A stretch of DNA of 64,000 bases. Origin: Nonomuraea soli. Its GTDB lineage: Bacteria; Actinomycetota; Actinomycetes; Streptosporangiales; Streptosporangiaceae. The notes beneath the pieces were generated by a model. That model was not told the DNA's origin and did not search any database. It saw nothing but the letters and a program-made list of their open reading frames with translations. The DNA is taken from assembly GCF_013761175.1 (NCBI RefSeq), contig NZ_JACDUR010000005.1, forward strand, positions 282,970 through 346,969. The letters run 5' to 3'. The position numbers were made by a program, and so were the translations under genes. This document shows, piece by piece, positions 1 through 8,974 of this stretch. Numbering within the stretch: position 1 is the stretch's first letter; each line of letters begins with the position of its first letter.

Positions 1-624
1 GGAGCCCGGCGGGGTGCTCGCCTTCCTGCCCGACAGGCGGTGCCTGGCGGCCGGGACCCTGAGCGTGCCGTACAGCCTGGGGCTCACCCTGCCCTGGCGG
101 TACAGCTCCTCGTCGAGGTCGACCACGTCGGCCTCGGCGTACTCGTCGTGGTCCTCGGCCGCCAGGAGTCCTGCGGCGGCGGGGCTGAGGGCGAAGCAGC
201 CGGAGTAGACCTTGACGCCCGCGGGGATGCCGAGCACCGGCGGCGCCTGGCAGCCGAGCTCTGCGAGCTCCCTGACCGCGTCGAGCACGTCGCGGGCGGT
301 GCCGTCGCCTCCGGCGAACAGCAGGAGGCCGACGTCGCGCAGCGCGTGGACGGCGGCGCGGGTGTCCGCCGCCGTCGTGAGGGCCGCCGAGGGCGCCTCG
401 CCCGCGAGGAGGTCCTCCCCCATCGGGCCGGGGGCCGCGACGATCTCGACGTCCGGCCGGGCCGCGCGCAGGGTCCGTACGGCCAGCGCCGCACGCTCAC
501 CCGCTCGCGGGGTGGCGCCCCTGGCCAGGGCGGCGCGCTGGACCTCGGGCCCGTCGCTGCCCTTGAGCCCCGCCGGGCCGCCGATCCCGGCGACGGGGTT
601 GACCACCAGCCCGACCCTGGTCAC
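1..624 (-). CDS. ATP-NAD kinase / AcoX-like protein (partial, 3' end off the window)
   Basis: The 3' end lies beyond the left edge; 208 codons are visible. The protein opens with a Rossmann-like strand and an NPVAG motif (residues 9-13), carries the kinase signature GGDGT at 105-109, and continues with GIPAGVKVYSG. This pattern is that of the COG3199 ATP-NAD kinase/AcoX family, cytoplasmic enzymes of the NAD kinase superfold; AcoX members sit in catabolic operons and their true substrate is often unproven. The GTG start overlaps the stop of the glycine-decarboxylase-like gene upstream (GTGA), so it is the last visible gene of a coupled four-gene operon. Family assignment is solid; substrate is unknown. 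Confidence 0.75.
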   Translation of the reverse strand, partial: MTRVGLVVNPVAGIGGPAGLKGSDGPEVQRAALARGATPRAGERAALAVRTLRAARPDVEIVAAPGPMGEDLLAGEAPSAALTTAADTRAAVHALRDVGLLLFAGGDGTARDVLDAVRELAELGCQAPPVLGIPAGVKVYSGCFALSPAAAGLLAAEDHDEYAEADVVDLDEELYRQGRVSPRLYGTLRVPAARHRLSGRKASTPPGS

Positions 625-2162
625 GACAGGTGCTTCCGAACGTAGGCACGCCAGGTGGGGGCCCACTGCTTGGGGTCGTCGAGCGGCGTCATGTCGATCT
701 TGTGGACCGTGGAGTTGTACGGCGCGCCCTTGACGAAGGCCGGGTCCCGGCGCGCCTCGTCGGCCACGTGGGCGAGGATCGCCGCATACTCGTCCAGGTC
801 CTCCTTGGAGTACGACTCGGTCGGCTCCAGCGTGAAGGGCTCGGGCACGACGTACGGGTGGTGCGAGGTCCAGTAGTGCACGCCGAAGTCGGCCGCCCGC
901 ACGCCGATCTCCTCGGAGTGCACGCCGGTCTCCTCCGACAGCTCCTGCCAGGAGTAACGCACCTGCTCGACGCGGCGCTTGTCCCACGGCGCGGAGGCAC
1001 CGGGGATTTGCAGGATCTTGTGCATCAGGTAGTTGTTGTTGAGCACCGCGGTCTCGGCGACGGTGCGCAGGCCCTCGGCGCCGAGCGACATGATCCACGC
1101 GTAGGCGCGCACGATGTTCGGCGTGACGCCCAGGCCGGGGCGGATCTTGCCGATCGACTTCTCCGGCGTGGTCAGGACGTATCCGGAGCCGTCGAAGTCG
1201 ACGACCGGTCCCGGCAGGAACGGGATCAGCTTCTCCGACACCCCGCACGCCCCGGCGGCGGGGCCGCCGCAGGCGTGCGGCGTGGAGAAGGTCTTGTGCA
1301 GGTTGAAGTGACCCAGGTCGAACCCGGCGTCGGCGGCGCGGGTGATGCCCAGGATGCCGTTGGCGTTGGCCTGGTCGTAGCAGGCCAGGCCGCCCACCGA
1401 GTGCACCAGCTCGACGAACTCCGCGATGCGCGGGTTGAAGATGCCGGTGTCCTCCGGGTTGGTGATCATCAGCGCGGCGGTGCGCGGGCCGACGGCGGCG
1501 CGCAGCGCCTCGATGTCCGGCAGGCCCTCGGCGTCGGGCATCAGCGTGATGATCTCGTAGCCCGCCGTCTTGGCGCAGGCCGCGTTGGAGGGGTGCGAGA
1601 ACATCGTGGTGATGACCTGGTCGCGGTGACCTTCGCCGTTGGCCTCGTGGTAGGCGCGGATCATCGCGATGTTGGCGTAGATCGCCGCCGAACCAGAGCC
1701 CGGCTGCAGCGAGACGCGGGCCATGCCCGAGATCTCCGCCAGCATGCGCTCCAGGGTGTGGTAGATCTCCAGCACGCCCTGGGCGCTCTCGACCGGCTGC
1801 TCGGGGTGCAGGTCGGCGATGTCGGCCATGAAGGTGTCGTTGACCTTGGGGCTGTACTTCATCGTGCAGGTGCCCTGGCCGACGTCGATGTTGAGGTCGA
1901 CGCCGAGGTTCTCCTGCGACAGGCGCAGGTAGTGGCGCAGCACGTGCAGCTGGGAGAGCTCGGGCAGGGCGGGCTTGGACGCCCGCCGCACGGAGTCGGG
2001 CAGCTCGACCTTCGGCGCGCCGGGCTCGGGTACGGCGATGCCGCGACGGCCTGGCTGCGACAGCTCGAAGATGATCGGCTCGTCCCAGCGGGCCTGGTGG
2101 AATCTCCTGATGGCGGGCTTGGGCTTGACCGGCAGCTCGGCGAAGGACTCGGCGCTGTTCAC
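621..2162 (-). CDS. gcvPB: Glycine dehydrogenase (decarboxylating) subunit 2-like protein, diverged
   Basis: 513 residues, the length of the C-terminal (GcvPB) half of glycine decarboxylase, a PLP enzyme that passes an aminomethyl group to lipoyl-GcvH. The PLP-lysine motif NLHKTFSTPH is intact, as are SIGKIRPG-like and NNNYLM blocks. Several normally invariant stretches differ: after the lysine it reads CGGPAAGACG rather than GGGGPGSGP, and the motif usually HPPTIYFPL reads HYWTSHHPY. GTG start, overlapping the GcvPA-like stop. No gcvT, gcvH or lpd lies nearby, so its role in the classical cleavage system is not shown; it could act on a different amine or amino acid. Confidence 0.8.
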   Translation of the reverse strand: MNSAESFAELPVKPKPAIRRFHQARWDEPIIFELSQPGRRGIAVPEPGAPKVELPDSVRRASKPALPELSQLHVLRHYLRLSQENLGVDLNIDVGQGTCTMKYSPKVNDTFMADIADLHPEQPVESAQGVLEIYHTLERMLAEISGMARVSLQPGSGSAAIYANIAMIRAYHEANGEGHRDQVITTMFSHPSNAACAKTAGYEIITLMPDAEGLPDIEALRAAVGPRTAALMITNPEDTGIFNPRIAEFVELVHSVGGLACYDQANANGILGITRAADAGFDLGHFNLHKTFSTPHACGGPAAGACGVSEKLIPFLPGPVVDFDGSGYVLTTPEKSIGKIRPGLGVTPNIVRAYAWIMSLGAEGLRTVAETAVLNNNYLMHKILQIPGASAPWDKRRVEQVRYSWQELSEETGVHSEEIGVRAADFGVHYWTSHHPYVVPEPFTLEPTESYSKEDLDEYAAILAHVADEARRDPAFVKGAPYNSTVHKIDMTPLDDPKQWAPTWRAYVRKHLS

Positions 2163-3469
2163 AGGATCTCCTTGATGGCGGCGGCGAGCCGGTCGATGTC
2201 GGCGATGGAGTGGCGCTCGGTCACGCAGACCAGGACCGTGCGCTCGTCCAGCTGGACCCCGCCGAAGATGCCCCGCTCGCGCAGCCCGGCCAGCAGGCCC
2301 GCCGCGTCGGGCACCTCGATGGCGAACTCGCGGAAGTGGATGGCGCCCGCGTGCTTCACGATGGATCCGAGCGCGTCCATGGCGTAGCGGGTGCGGGCCA
2401 GGATCGTCTCGCCCAGCTCGCGCATGCCCTCGGGGCCCATGAGGGCCAGGTAGACGCCTGCCGTGATGCCCCACAGGGCGGCGGCGGTGCCGACCCATTC
2501 CTTGCCCTCCTCGCGGTGGGCGAAGGAGGTGCGGTCGTAGTAGACGTCGCCGAAGCCGTACTCGCCCTCGACGGCCGTGGGGGCGATGCCGAACAGGCGG
2601 GAGGGGAACTCGGCGACCAGCGGCTCGTGGTCCTGGGTGGCGATGTAGCCGGCGTGGCCTCCGCCGTACGACTGGTGCATGCCCAGGGACTGGATGTCGC
2701 CGCAGGCGATGTCGGCGCCGTAGGCGGCGGGCGGGGCCAGGACGCCCAGCGAGATCGGGTCGGTGCCGACGACGAGCAGCGCGCCGTGCGCGTGCGCCAG
2801 CTCGGCCAGCTCGCGGCCCCTGGTCTCGACGACGCCGTAGAGGTTCGGGGTCTCCAGGTAGATCGCGGCGTAGGAGTCGTCGATCTCGACGTCGCCGAAC
2901 TCGCCGTTGTCCTTGACCGGAGCCAGCTCGATCTCGGTGTCGTGGCTGAGGAAGTCGCGCAGCTTGCTCAGCTTGTCGCGGTTGATCGCGCTCGTCACCA
3001 GGACCTTGCCGCGCCCGGTGTAGCGGCAGGCCATCCTGATCGCGGTGCCCGCGGCCTGGTAGCCGTCGTAGGTGGGGACGTTGACGACGTCCATCTCGAG
3101 CAGCTCGCCCATCTGGCTGACGTACTCGAACAGCGACTGGAAACGGCCGTGGTCCTCGTACGGTTCGCCCGCGTAGGCGGTGAGGAACTCGCTGCGGGTG
3201 TTGACCTCGTCGCACACGGCCGGGACGTAGTGCGGGTAGGTCCCGTGACCCAGGAAGCTCAGGGCCTCGACGTTCTTGGCGAACAGGCCGCGCATGTGGC
3301 GGACCAGGTCCTGCTCGGCCGTGAAGGGCGCGGGCAGGTCGAGGGGGCGGGCCAGGCGCAGGCCGGCGGGGATGTCGGCGTAGAACTCCTCCACGCTGTC
3401 GACGCCGATCTCGGCGAGCATCCGCGCCCTGACGCCCGGTTCGGCGTTGGGGATGTAGGGGTGTGTCAC
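2159..3469 (-). CDS. gcvPA: Glycine dehydrogenase (decarboxylating) subunit 1-like protein, diverged
   Basis: 436 residues, matching the N-terminal half (GcvPA) of split glycine decarboxylases. It keeps GTYPHYVP (canonical GxYxHxVP), the MDVVNVPTYDG block and the TSAINRDK segment. The usual substrate-site motif TPYQPEISQG is replaced by AGEPYEDHGR, which argues for a diverged subclass. GTG start overlaps the beta-galactosidase stop codon (GTGA); the gene overlaps the GcvPB-like start in the same way, so the two subunits are made together. Most actinobacteria use one fused GcvP of about 950 residues, so a split, diverged pair is unusual. Fold confident; substrate uncertain. Confidence 0.8.
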   Translation of the reverse strand: MTHPYIPNAEPGVRARMLAEIGVDSVEEFYADIPAGLRLARPLDLPAPFTAEQDLVRHMRGLFAKNVEALSFLGHGTYPHYVPAVCDEVNTRSEFLTAYAGEPYEDHGRFQSLFEYVSQMGELLEMDVVNVPTYDGYQAAGTAIRMACRYTGRGKVLVTSAINRDKLSKLRDFLSHDTEIELAPVKDNGEFGDVEIDDSYAAIYLETPNLYGVVETRGRELAELAHAHGALLVVGTDPISLGVLAPPAAYGADIACGDIQSLGMHQSYGGGHAGYIATQDHEPLVAEFPSRLFGIAPTAVEGEYGFGDVYYDRTSFAHREEGKEWVGTAAALWGITAGVYLALMGPEGMRELGETILARTRYAMDALGSIVKHAGAIHFREFAIEVPDAAGLLAGLRERGIFGGVQLDERTVLVCVTERHSIADIDRLAAAIKEIL

Positions 3470-5397
3470 TGGTGTCCTTCGACTCTGAGCACGACGGCGC
3501 CGCGTGGGGGGAGCTCGGCGTGGCCGTGCATGGGGGTCCGGGTGAGGAGGTCGGTGCCTGCTGACGCGAGTGCCAGGCGCTGCGGAGAGGCGGTGTGGTT
3601 GAGGAGGAACAGGTAGCCGGCGCGCCTGACCGCCTCGACGCCCTCCGGCAGGTCCATCGGCTCGACGCCGGCGCGCGCGAGCAGGTCGAGCAGGAGCGGG
3701 GTGGTGTCGTCGAGGCGGCAGCCGACGTAGGTCGCCGCGCCCTTGCGGGTGACCGCGGGCCGGCCGTCGAGCTCGCCGCCCTGGTAGAGCGCCACGGGCT
3801 CGGCGTCGTGGAGCCTCAGCCACTCCGTCCACGTGCGGGCCGCGCCCAGGCCGGTCTGCTGCCGCACCCCGTCGTGCAGCGGCCAGAACTCCTCGGCGCT
3901 CACGCCCAGCAGTTCGCGCAGCGGTCCAGGAGCGCCGCCCTCGTGCACCTGGTCGGCGGGGTCGACGACGCCGCTGAAGGGGCCGACGACGACCTGGCCG
4001 GGCGCGGTGGCCAGCCATTTCGCCGTCTCCTCCGTGCACAGGTAGAGGTTGGGCGCGATCACCAGCCGGTAGCCGGTCAGGTCGCGGCCCGGGGGCACGA
4101 GGTCGACGCCGATACCGCGGGCGTGCAGCGGCGTGTACCAGTCGAGCAGGAGTTCCTTGAGCTTGAGCCGGTTCGACGGCATCGACTCCGGCGCCTCCAG
4201 GCCCCACCAGCTGTCCCAGTCGAGCACGAGGGCGACCTCGGCCTGCTCGTAGCTGCCCGCGACCTCCGCCAGCGCGGTGAGCGCCTGGCCGAGCTGGAGC
4301 GTCTCGCGCCAGGTGCGGGTGTCGGTGCCGCCGTGCGGCAGGAGCGCGGAGTGGAACTTCTCCGGCCCGTAGCGTGCCTGCCGCCACTGGAAGAACATGA
4401 CGCCGTCGGAGCCGTGCGCCAGCGCCTGGAGGCTGTGCAGGAGCATCATGCCGGGCGGCTTGGGCGCGTTGACCGCGCGCCAGGAGACGGCCGAGGGAGC
4501 CGACTCCAGCAGGAGCCACGGCTGCCGCTTGAGCGAGCGCATGAGGTCGTAGCTGAGCGCGATGGCCACGTGCGAGGAGGGGTCGGCCGGGTCGGGGTAG
4601 GCGTCGTCGGTGACGAGGTCCTCGGCTGCCGACCACTTCCAGTAGTCCAGGCCGTGCAGGATGCTCATGAAGTTGGTGGTCACCGGCAGGCCGGGCGTGA
4701 CCTCGCGCAGGGCGGCCTTCTCCGCCTCGAACAGCTCAAGCAGGGCGTCGCTGCAGAAGCGCCGCCAGTCGAGCAGCTGGGAGGGGTTGACCGGGCCTGG
4801 CGCGGTGCGGGGCGGCTCGACCTGGTCGAAGCCGGTGTAGTGCTGGCCCCAGCACGAGGTGCCCCAGGCGGCGTTGAGGCCGTCGATCGTGGCGTAGCGG
4901 TGCTCCAGCCAGGCGCGGAAGTGCGCGGCGGAGACGTCGCAGAAACACTCGAGGGTGTGGTCGGCGTACTCGTTGCCGATGTGCCACATCTTCAGCGCGG
5001 GATGCTCGCGGTAGCGCAGCGCGATCGTGCGCGCCAGCCGTACGGCATGCGCGCGGTAGATCGGCGAGCTGGGGCAGTACCCCTGCCGGGAGCCGAACTC
5101 CAGCCGCACCCCGTCGGCGTTGACCGGCATCATCTCCGGGTGGCGCCGCACCAGCCACGGGGGCGGGGTGGCGGTGGCGGTGGCCAGGTCGGCGTCTATG
5201 CCATGGGCGTGGAGCAGGTCCATGACGCGATCGAGCCAGCCGAAGTCGTGCACGCCCTCATCGGGCTCCAGCCGCGACCAGGAGAAGACCGCGATCGTGG
5301 CCATGTTGACCCCGGCCTCGGCCATGAGGCGCATGTCCTCGGCCCAGACCTCCTCCGGCCACTGCTCGGGGTTGTAGTCCCCGCCGAACCTGAGCAC
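3466..5397 (-). CDS. Glycoside hydrolase family 42 beta-galactosidase
   Basis: 643 residues, typical GH42 length. The N-terminal TIM barrel begins GGDYNPEQWP; the acid/base glutamate is in HIGNEY (E143) and the nucleophile in LLLESAPS (E298). A beta-galactosidase trimerisation-like domain (roughly 370-560) and a small C-terminal beta domain follow. There is no signal peptide, so it acts in the cytoplasm on imported galactosides or arabinosides, although no sugar transporter is encoded beside it. It is the first gene of an operon with the two glycine-decarboxylase-like genes and the ATP-NAD-kinase-like gene, an odd partnership. Divergent from the GntR regulator, with an AT-rich operator region between. 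Confidence 0.93.
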   Translation of the reverse strand: MLRFGGDYNPEQWPEEVWAEDMRLMAEAGVNMATIAVFSWSRLEPDEGVHDFGWLDRVMDLLHAHGIDADLATATATPPPWLVRRHPEMMPVNADGVRLEFGSRQGYCPSSPIYRAHAVRLARTIALRYREHPALKMWHIGNEYADHTLECFCDVSAAHFRAWLEHRYATIDGLNAAWGTSCWGQHYTGFDQVEPPRTAPGPVNPSQLLDWRRFCSDALLELFEAEKAALREVTPGLPVTTNFMSILHGLDYWKWSAAEDLVTDDAYPDPADPSSHVAIALSYDLMRSLKRQPWLLLESAPSAVSWRAVNAPKPPGMMLLHSLQALAHGSDGVMFFQWRQARYGPEKFHSALLPHGGTDTRTWRETLQLGQALTALAEVAGSYEQAEVALVLDWDSWWGLEAPESMPSNRLKLKELLLDWYTPLHARGIGVDLVPPGRDLTGYRLVIAPNLYLCTEETAKWLATAPGQVVVGPFSGVVDPADQVHEGGAPGPLRELLGVSAEEFWPLHDGVRQQTGLGAARTWTEWLRLHDAEPVALYQGGELDGRPAVTRKGAATYVGCRLDDTTPLLLDLLARAGVEPMDLPEGVEAVRRAGYLFLLNHTASPQRLALASAGTDLLTRTPMHGHAELPPRGAVVLRVEGHQ

Positions 5398-5410
5398 CGC
5401 ACCTCCAACG

Positions 5411-5454
5411 CTATGACATGTAATATTTTGTATTCATAGTGCAGAATAATGAAT
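5411..5454. promoter_or_regulatory. Divergent promoter/operator region with inverted repeats
   Basis: This is a strikingly AT-rich island in the 81-base gap between the galactosidase operon and gntR. Two overlapping dyads are visible: CTATGA (5411-5416) with TCATAG (5434-5439), and ATTCAT (5432-5437) with ATGAAT (5449-5454). Positioned over both start regions, they are the likely binding sites of the adjacent GntR regulator controlling both transcripts; that link is inference. Confidence 0.55.
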
Positions 5455-5478
5455 GACGTCAACCAGTAAGGTGAGGGC

Positions 5479-6120
5479 ATGCCGATCGAGCGACGACCGT
5501 TGCGCGAGCAGATCCGCGACGAACTGCTACGCAAGCTGGACCGGGGCGACTTCGCCGCAGGCACCGACATCAACGAGGTGGCCCTCGCCTCCGAGCTGGG
5601 CGTCAGCCGCACTCCCCTGCGCGAGGCCCTCATCACGCTGGCCGGCGAGGGCGTGCTGGAGAGCAACCAGGGCCGCGGCTTCCGCTTCGCGCCGGTCAGC
5701 CGCAAGGAGTTCCGCGAGCTGTGCGAGATCGTGGGCGCGCTGGAGTCGCTCGCCCTGCAGCTGTCCGACGCCGGCTACCTGCGCAGGCTCGGACCCAAGC
5801 TGCTACGCCTGGCCCGCGACTTCCCCGACCAGGTAGCCGAGCAGCAGGAGATCGAGCGCCACGACGACGAGTGGCACGACCTGCTGCTCAGCGGCTGCCC
5901 GAACGAGCGGCTGCTCGACCTCATCACCAGCGTCAAGGCGGGCATGCGCCGCTACGCGCACCTGCAGGCGGGCGACGACGCGCCCCTCGAACGCGAGGCC
6001 GCCGAGCACTGCCGCATCGCCGAGGCCCTGGTGGAGGGGGACCTGCCCGCGGCCACCGCGGCCCTGCGCGACAATTGGGTCAACGGGATGGAACGCATGA
6101 TGTCCCGGCTCACGGAATAG
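5479..6120 (+). CDS. GntR family transcriptional regulator, FCD domain
   Basis: 213 residues. An N-terminal winged helix (about 8-70) contains the GntR recognition segment NEVALASELGVSRTPLREAL, followed by an all-helical FCD ligand domain (about 80-205) with the metal-binding type pattern RHDDEWHDLL, a later histidine in RRYAH and the EHCRIAEAL helix. FCD members usually bind carboxylic acids, sugar acids or amino acids and release DNA. The ATG has a good ribosome site (AAGGTGAGG). It is divergent from the beta-galactosidase/glycine-decarboxylase-like operon and 45 bases upstream of the pirin gene, so it probably controls both. The effector is unknown. Confidence 0.88.
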   Translation: MPIERRPLREQIRDELLRKLDRGDFAAGTDINEVALASELGVSRTPLREALITLAGEGVLESNQGRGFRFAPVSRKEFRELCEIVGALESLALQLSDAGYLRRLGPKLLRLARDFPDQVAEQQEIERHDDEWHDLLLSGCPNERLLDLITSVKAGMRRYAHLQAGDDAPLEREAAEHCRIAEALVEGDLPAATAALRDNWVNGMERMMSRLTE

Positions 6121-6165
6121 TTGAAATATAAACTTGGTTGTGTCCCCCGGAAGGGAGACCACGAG

Positions 6166-7128
6166 ATGCCCGCCGTAACCGTCGACAACGTCCTGGCCCT
6201 GCCGCGCATCCCAGAAGACCTGGGGACCGGCCGCAAGGTGCTCGCCGTCGAGACCGCTCCCAGCGGCTTCGAGGGCGAGGGATTCCCCGTGCGCAAGGCA
6301 CTGGCCACCATCAAGCCGTCCTACCTCGACCCGTTCATCATGATGGACCAGATGGGAGAGGTCGACTACGCGCCGGGCGAGCCCAAGGGCACGCCCTGGC
6401 ACCCGCACCGCGGCTTCGAGACCGTCACGTACATGATCGACGGAGTCTTCGAGCACTCCGACTCGCACGGAGGCGGCGGCACGATCACCAACGGCGACAC
6501 CCAGTGGATGACCGCCGGCTCCGGCATCCTCCACATCGAGACGCCGCCCGAGTGGCTCGTCCAGCAGGGCGGCCTCTTCCACGGCATCCAGCTGTGGGTG
6601 AACCTGCCCGCCAAGGACAAGATGCTCGACCCGAAGTACCAGGACATCGGGCGCGACAACGTCAAGCTGCTCAGCAGCCACGACGGCGGCGCCCTGGTGC
6701 GGCTGATCGCCGGCGACGTGGCGGGCTTCAACGGGCCCGGCTCCACGTTCACGCCGATCACGCTCATCCACGCCTCGGTCTCGCCCGGCGCCGAGCTCAC
6801 GATGCCGTGGCGCAAGGACTTCAACGCGCTGGCCTACGTGCTGTCGGGCAAGGGTACGGCCGGGCGCGACAAGGCCGCGCTGTCCGCGGGACAGCTGGCC
6901 GTGTTCGAGGGCTTCGGCAACCGTCCCGGGCTGGCCACCGAGGCGGAGACCATCACGGTCGGCGCGTCGGGCAAGCAGGGACTCGAGGTGATCATCCTGG
7001 GCGGGCAGCCCATCGGCGAGCCGGTGGCGCACTACGGGCCGTTCGTGATGAACACGCGGGCCGAGCTGGTGCAGGCCTTCGAGGACTACCAGTCGGGCCG
7101 CTTCGGCTCGATCCCCGCGGGCCACTGA
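6166..7128 (+). CDS. Pirin family protein
   Basis: 320 residues, a bicupin of the usual pirin length. The N-terminal cupin holds the metal-site residues H79 and H81 in HPHRGFETV and H123 and E125 in ILHIE; the C-terminal pirin domain follows. Pirins bind Fe(II) or other metals; some bacterial ones have quercetinase activity and others modulate partner proteins, so the function is not fixed by family. The start at 6166 is preferred to an in-frame ATG at 6121 because AAGGGAG sits about 9 bases upstream. It is probably co-transcribed with gntR and ends at a strong intrinsic terminator 13 bases downstream. Confidence 0.9.
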   Translation: MPAVTVDNVLALPRIPEDLGTGRKVLAVETAPSGFEGEGFPVRKALATIKPSYLDPFIMMDQMGEVDYAPGEPKGTPWHPHRGFETVTYMIDGVFEHSDSHGGGGTITNGDTQWMTAGSGILHIETPPEWLVQQGGLFHGIQLWVNLPAKDKMLDPKYQDIGRDNVKLLSSHDGGALVRLIAGDVAGFNGPGSTFTPITLIHASVSPGAELTMPWRKDFNALAYVLSGKGTAGRDKAALSAGQLAVFEGFGNRPGLATEAETITVGASGKQGLEVIILGGQPIGEPVAHYGPFVMNTRAELVQAFEDYQSGRFGSIPAGH

Positions 7129-7140
7129 CGAACGACGCGG

Positions 7141-7174
7141 GCGCGGGGCGGCATCACGCCGTCCCGCGCTTTTT
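7141..7174 (+). terminator. Intrinsic terminator of the gntR-pirin transcript
   Basis: A 12-bp stem pairs GCGCGGGGCGGC (7141-7152) with GCCGTCCCGCGC (7158-7169) around an ATCAC loop, including one G-U pair, and is followed directly by five Ts. The 3' arm and T-run lie inside the first copy of the repeat described next. Confidence 0.85.
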
Positions 7175-7242
7175 CATGTGCGGCATCACGCCGTCCCGCG
7201 CTTTTCATGTGCGGCATCACGCCAGCCCGCGCTTTCTCATGT
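7148..7242. repeat. Three tandem 31-32 bp copies of the 3' end of the tetR gene
   Basis: Copies lie at 7148-7179, 7180-7210 and 7211-7242. Each reads GCGGCATCACGCC, then G/A variation, then CCCGCGCTTTT-CATGT. The copy at 7211-7242 contains the last codons and the stop of the minus-strand tetR gene, so the other two look like tandem duplications of that gene end into the intergenic space. The outermost copy supplies the 3' arm and T-tract of the pirin terminator. Confidence 0.85.
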
Positions 7243-7975
7243 CCTGCTCGAACCCGTCGAGCAGCGCCCGCAGGCCCGCCCGCATGATCTCGATCGGCGG
7301 CGTGGCCCAGGCGTCGTCGTCGAGGGTGCCCAGGATCGGGAAGCGGCCCTCGCCGATCGCCCTCATCATGTAGGGCTCCTGGGCCTTCCAGAACTCCTCG
7401 TCGGACACGCCCGTCTGGCCCGCCGACTCCTGGGCCAGGACGGCCTCGCGGGCGCACCCGTTCACGAAGTGGCCGATCGCGGTGAGAATGACGACCTTCT
7501 CGCGGTCCTTCAGCCCGAGCCCCTCGAAGGCGCCCAGGATGAGCTCGACGCCCTCCATGGCACTCGGCCCGAGCAGTGGGCGCGACTGGTTGACCTGCAG
7601 CAGCCAGGGATGTTCCGTGGCGAGCAGCCAGGTACCCTCGGCCAGGTCCTCCATCGCGGCCCGCCACTCCCCCCGCTGCCACCCGGAGAAGTTGCCCGGA
7701 GTGTTGAGCTTGTCGACCATGAGGTCGACCAGCTCGCTCTTGCCGGGCACGTAGCGGTAGAGCGACATGGTCCCCACGCCGAGCTCGTCGGCGACGGCTC
7801 GCATGGTCAGCCCGGCGAGACCGTCGCGGTCGGCGACCGCGATTCCGGCGACGATGACGTCGTCCAGCGTGAACTTGGGCCGAGGTCCCGGCTTGACCTC
7901 GTCTTCACCGGCGCGCCACAGCAGCCGAAGGATCTTCGCGGGGTCTGCCCCGCCGCCCACGTGTTCGGTCGTCAC
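7217..7975 (-). CDS. TetR family transcriptional regulator (TetR_C_1-like)
   Basis: 252 residues. A leading arm rich in Arg/Pro is followed by the TetR DNA-binding helices with LTMRAVADELGVGTMSLYRYV (about residues 55-75), then a long helical ligand domain of the TetR_C_1 type found next to drug exporters. GTG start at 7975; an upstream methionine is out of range of the promoter. It is divergent from a two-gene DrrAB-type ABC exporter, and two identical-pattern GTAC palindromes lie between, so it very likely represses both. Its last ten codons are the source of the tandem repeats downstream. The inducer is unknown. Confidence 0.88.
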   Translation of the reverse strand: MTTEHVGGGADPAKILRLLWRAGEDEVKPGPRPKFTLDDVIVAGIAVADRDGLAGLTMRAVADELGVGTMSLYRYVPGKSELVDLMVDKLNTPGNFSGWQRGEWRAAMEDLAEGTWLLATEHPWLLQVNQSRPLLGPSAMEGVELILGAFEGLGLKDREKVVILTAIGHFVNGCAREAVLAQESAGQTGVSDEEFWKAQEPYMMRAIGEGRFPILGTLDDDAWATPPIEIMRAGLRALLDGFEQDMRKRGLA

Positions 7976-7994
7976 AGTTGCCCATTCTATCTGA

Positions 7995-8028
7995 GTACGA
8001 AGTACGCTATTATTTGGGTACAACGTAC
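7995..8028. promoter_or_regulatory. Paired GTAC-N3-GTAC operators between tetR and the ABC exporter
   Basis: GTACGAAGTAC (7995-8005) and GTACAACGTAC (8018-8028) have centres 23 bases apart, on nearly the same DNA face, and flank a TATTAT -10-like hexamer (8008-8013). This layout suits two TetR dimers blocking both divergent promoters. The sites are seen directly; the regulator assignment is inference from position. Confidence 0.75.
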
Positions 8029-8044
8029 ACAGATAAGGATGCCC

Positions 8045-8970
<926 letters not shown>

Positions 8971-8974
<4 letters not shown>

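Noticed and set aside
2200..3600. Long open frames antisense to the glycine-decarboxylase-like and galactosidase genes
   Set aside because: In DNA this GC-rich, stops are rare in most frames. The antisense frames have repetitive Arg/Ala/Gly/Val composition, no recognisable domain and no ribosome site, while the minus-strand genes have clear families. The same reasoning removes antisense frames across the window.
7148..7242. Possible CRISPR-like repeat array
   Set aside because: The three units are directly adjacent with no spacers, and one unit is the end of a protein gene. No cas genes are present.
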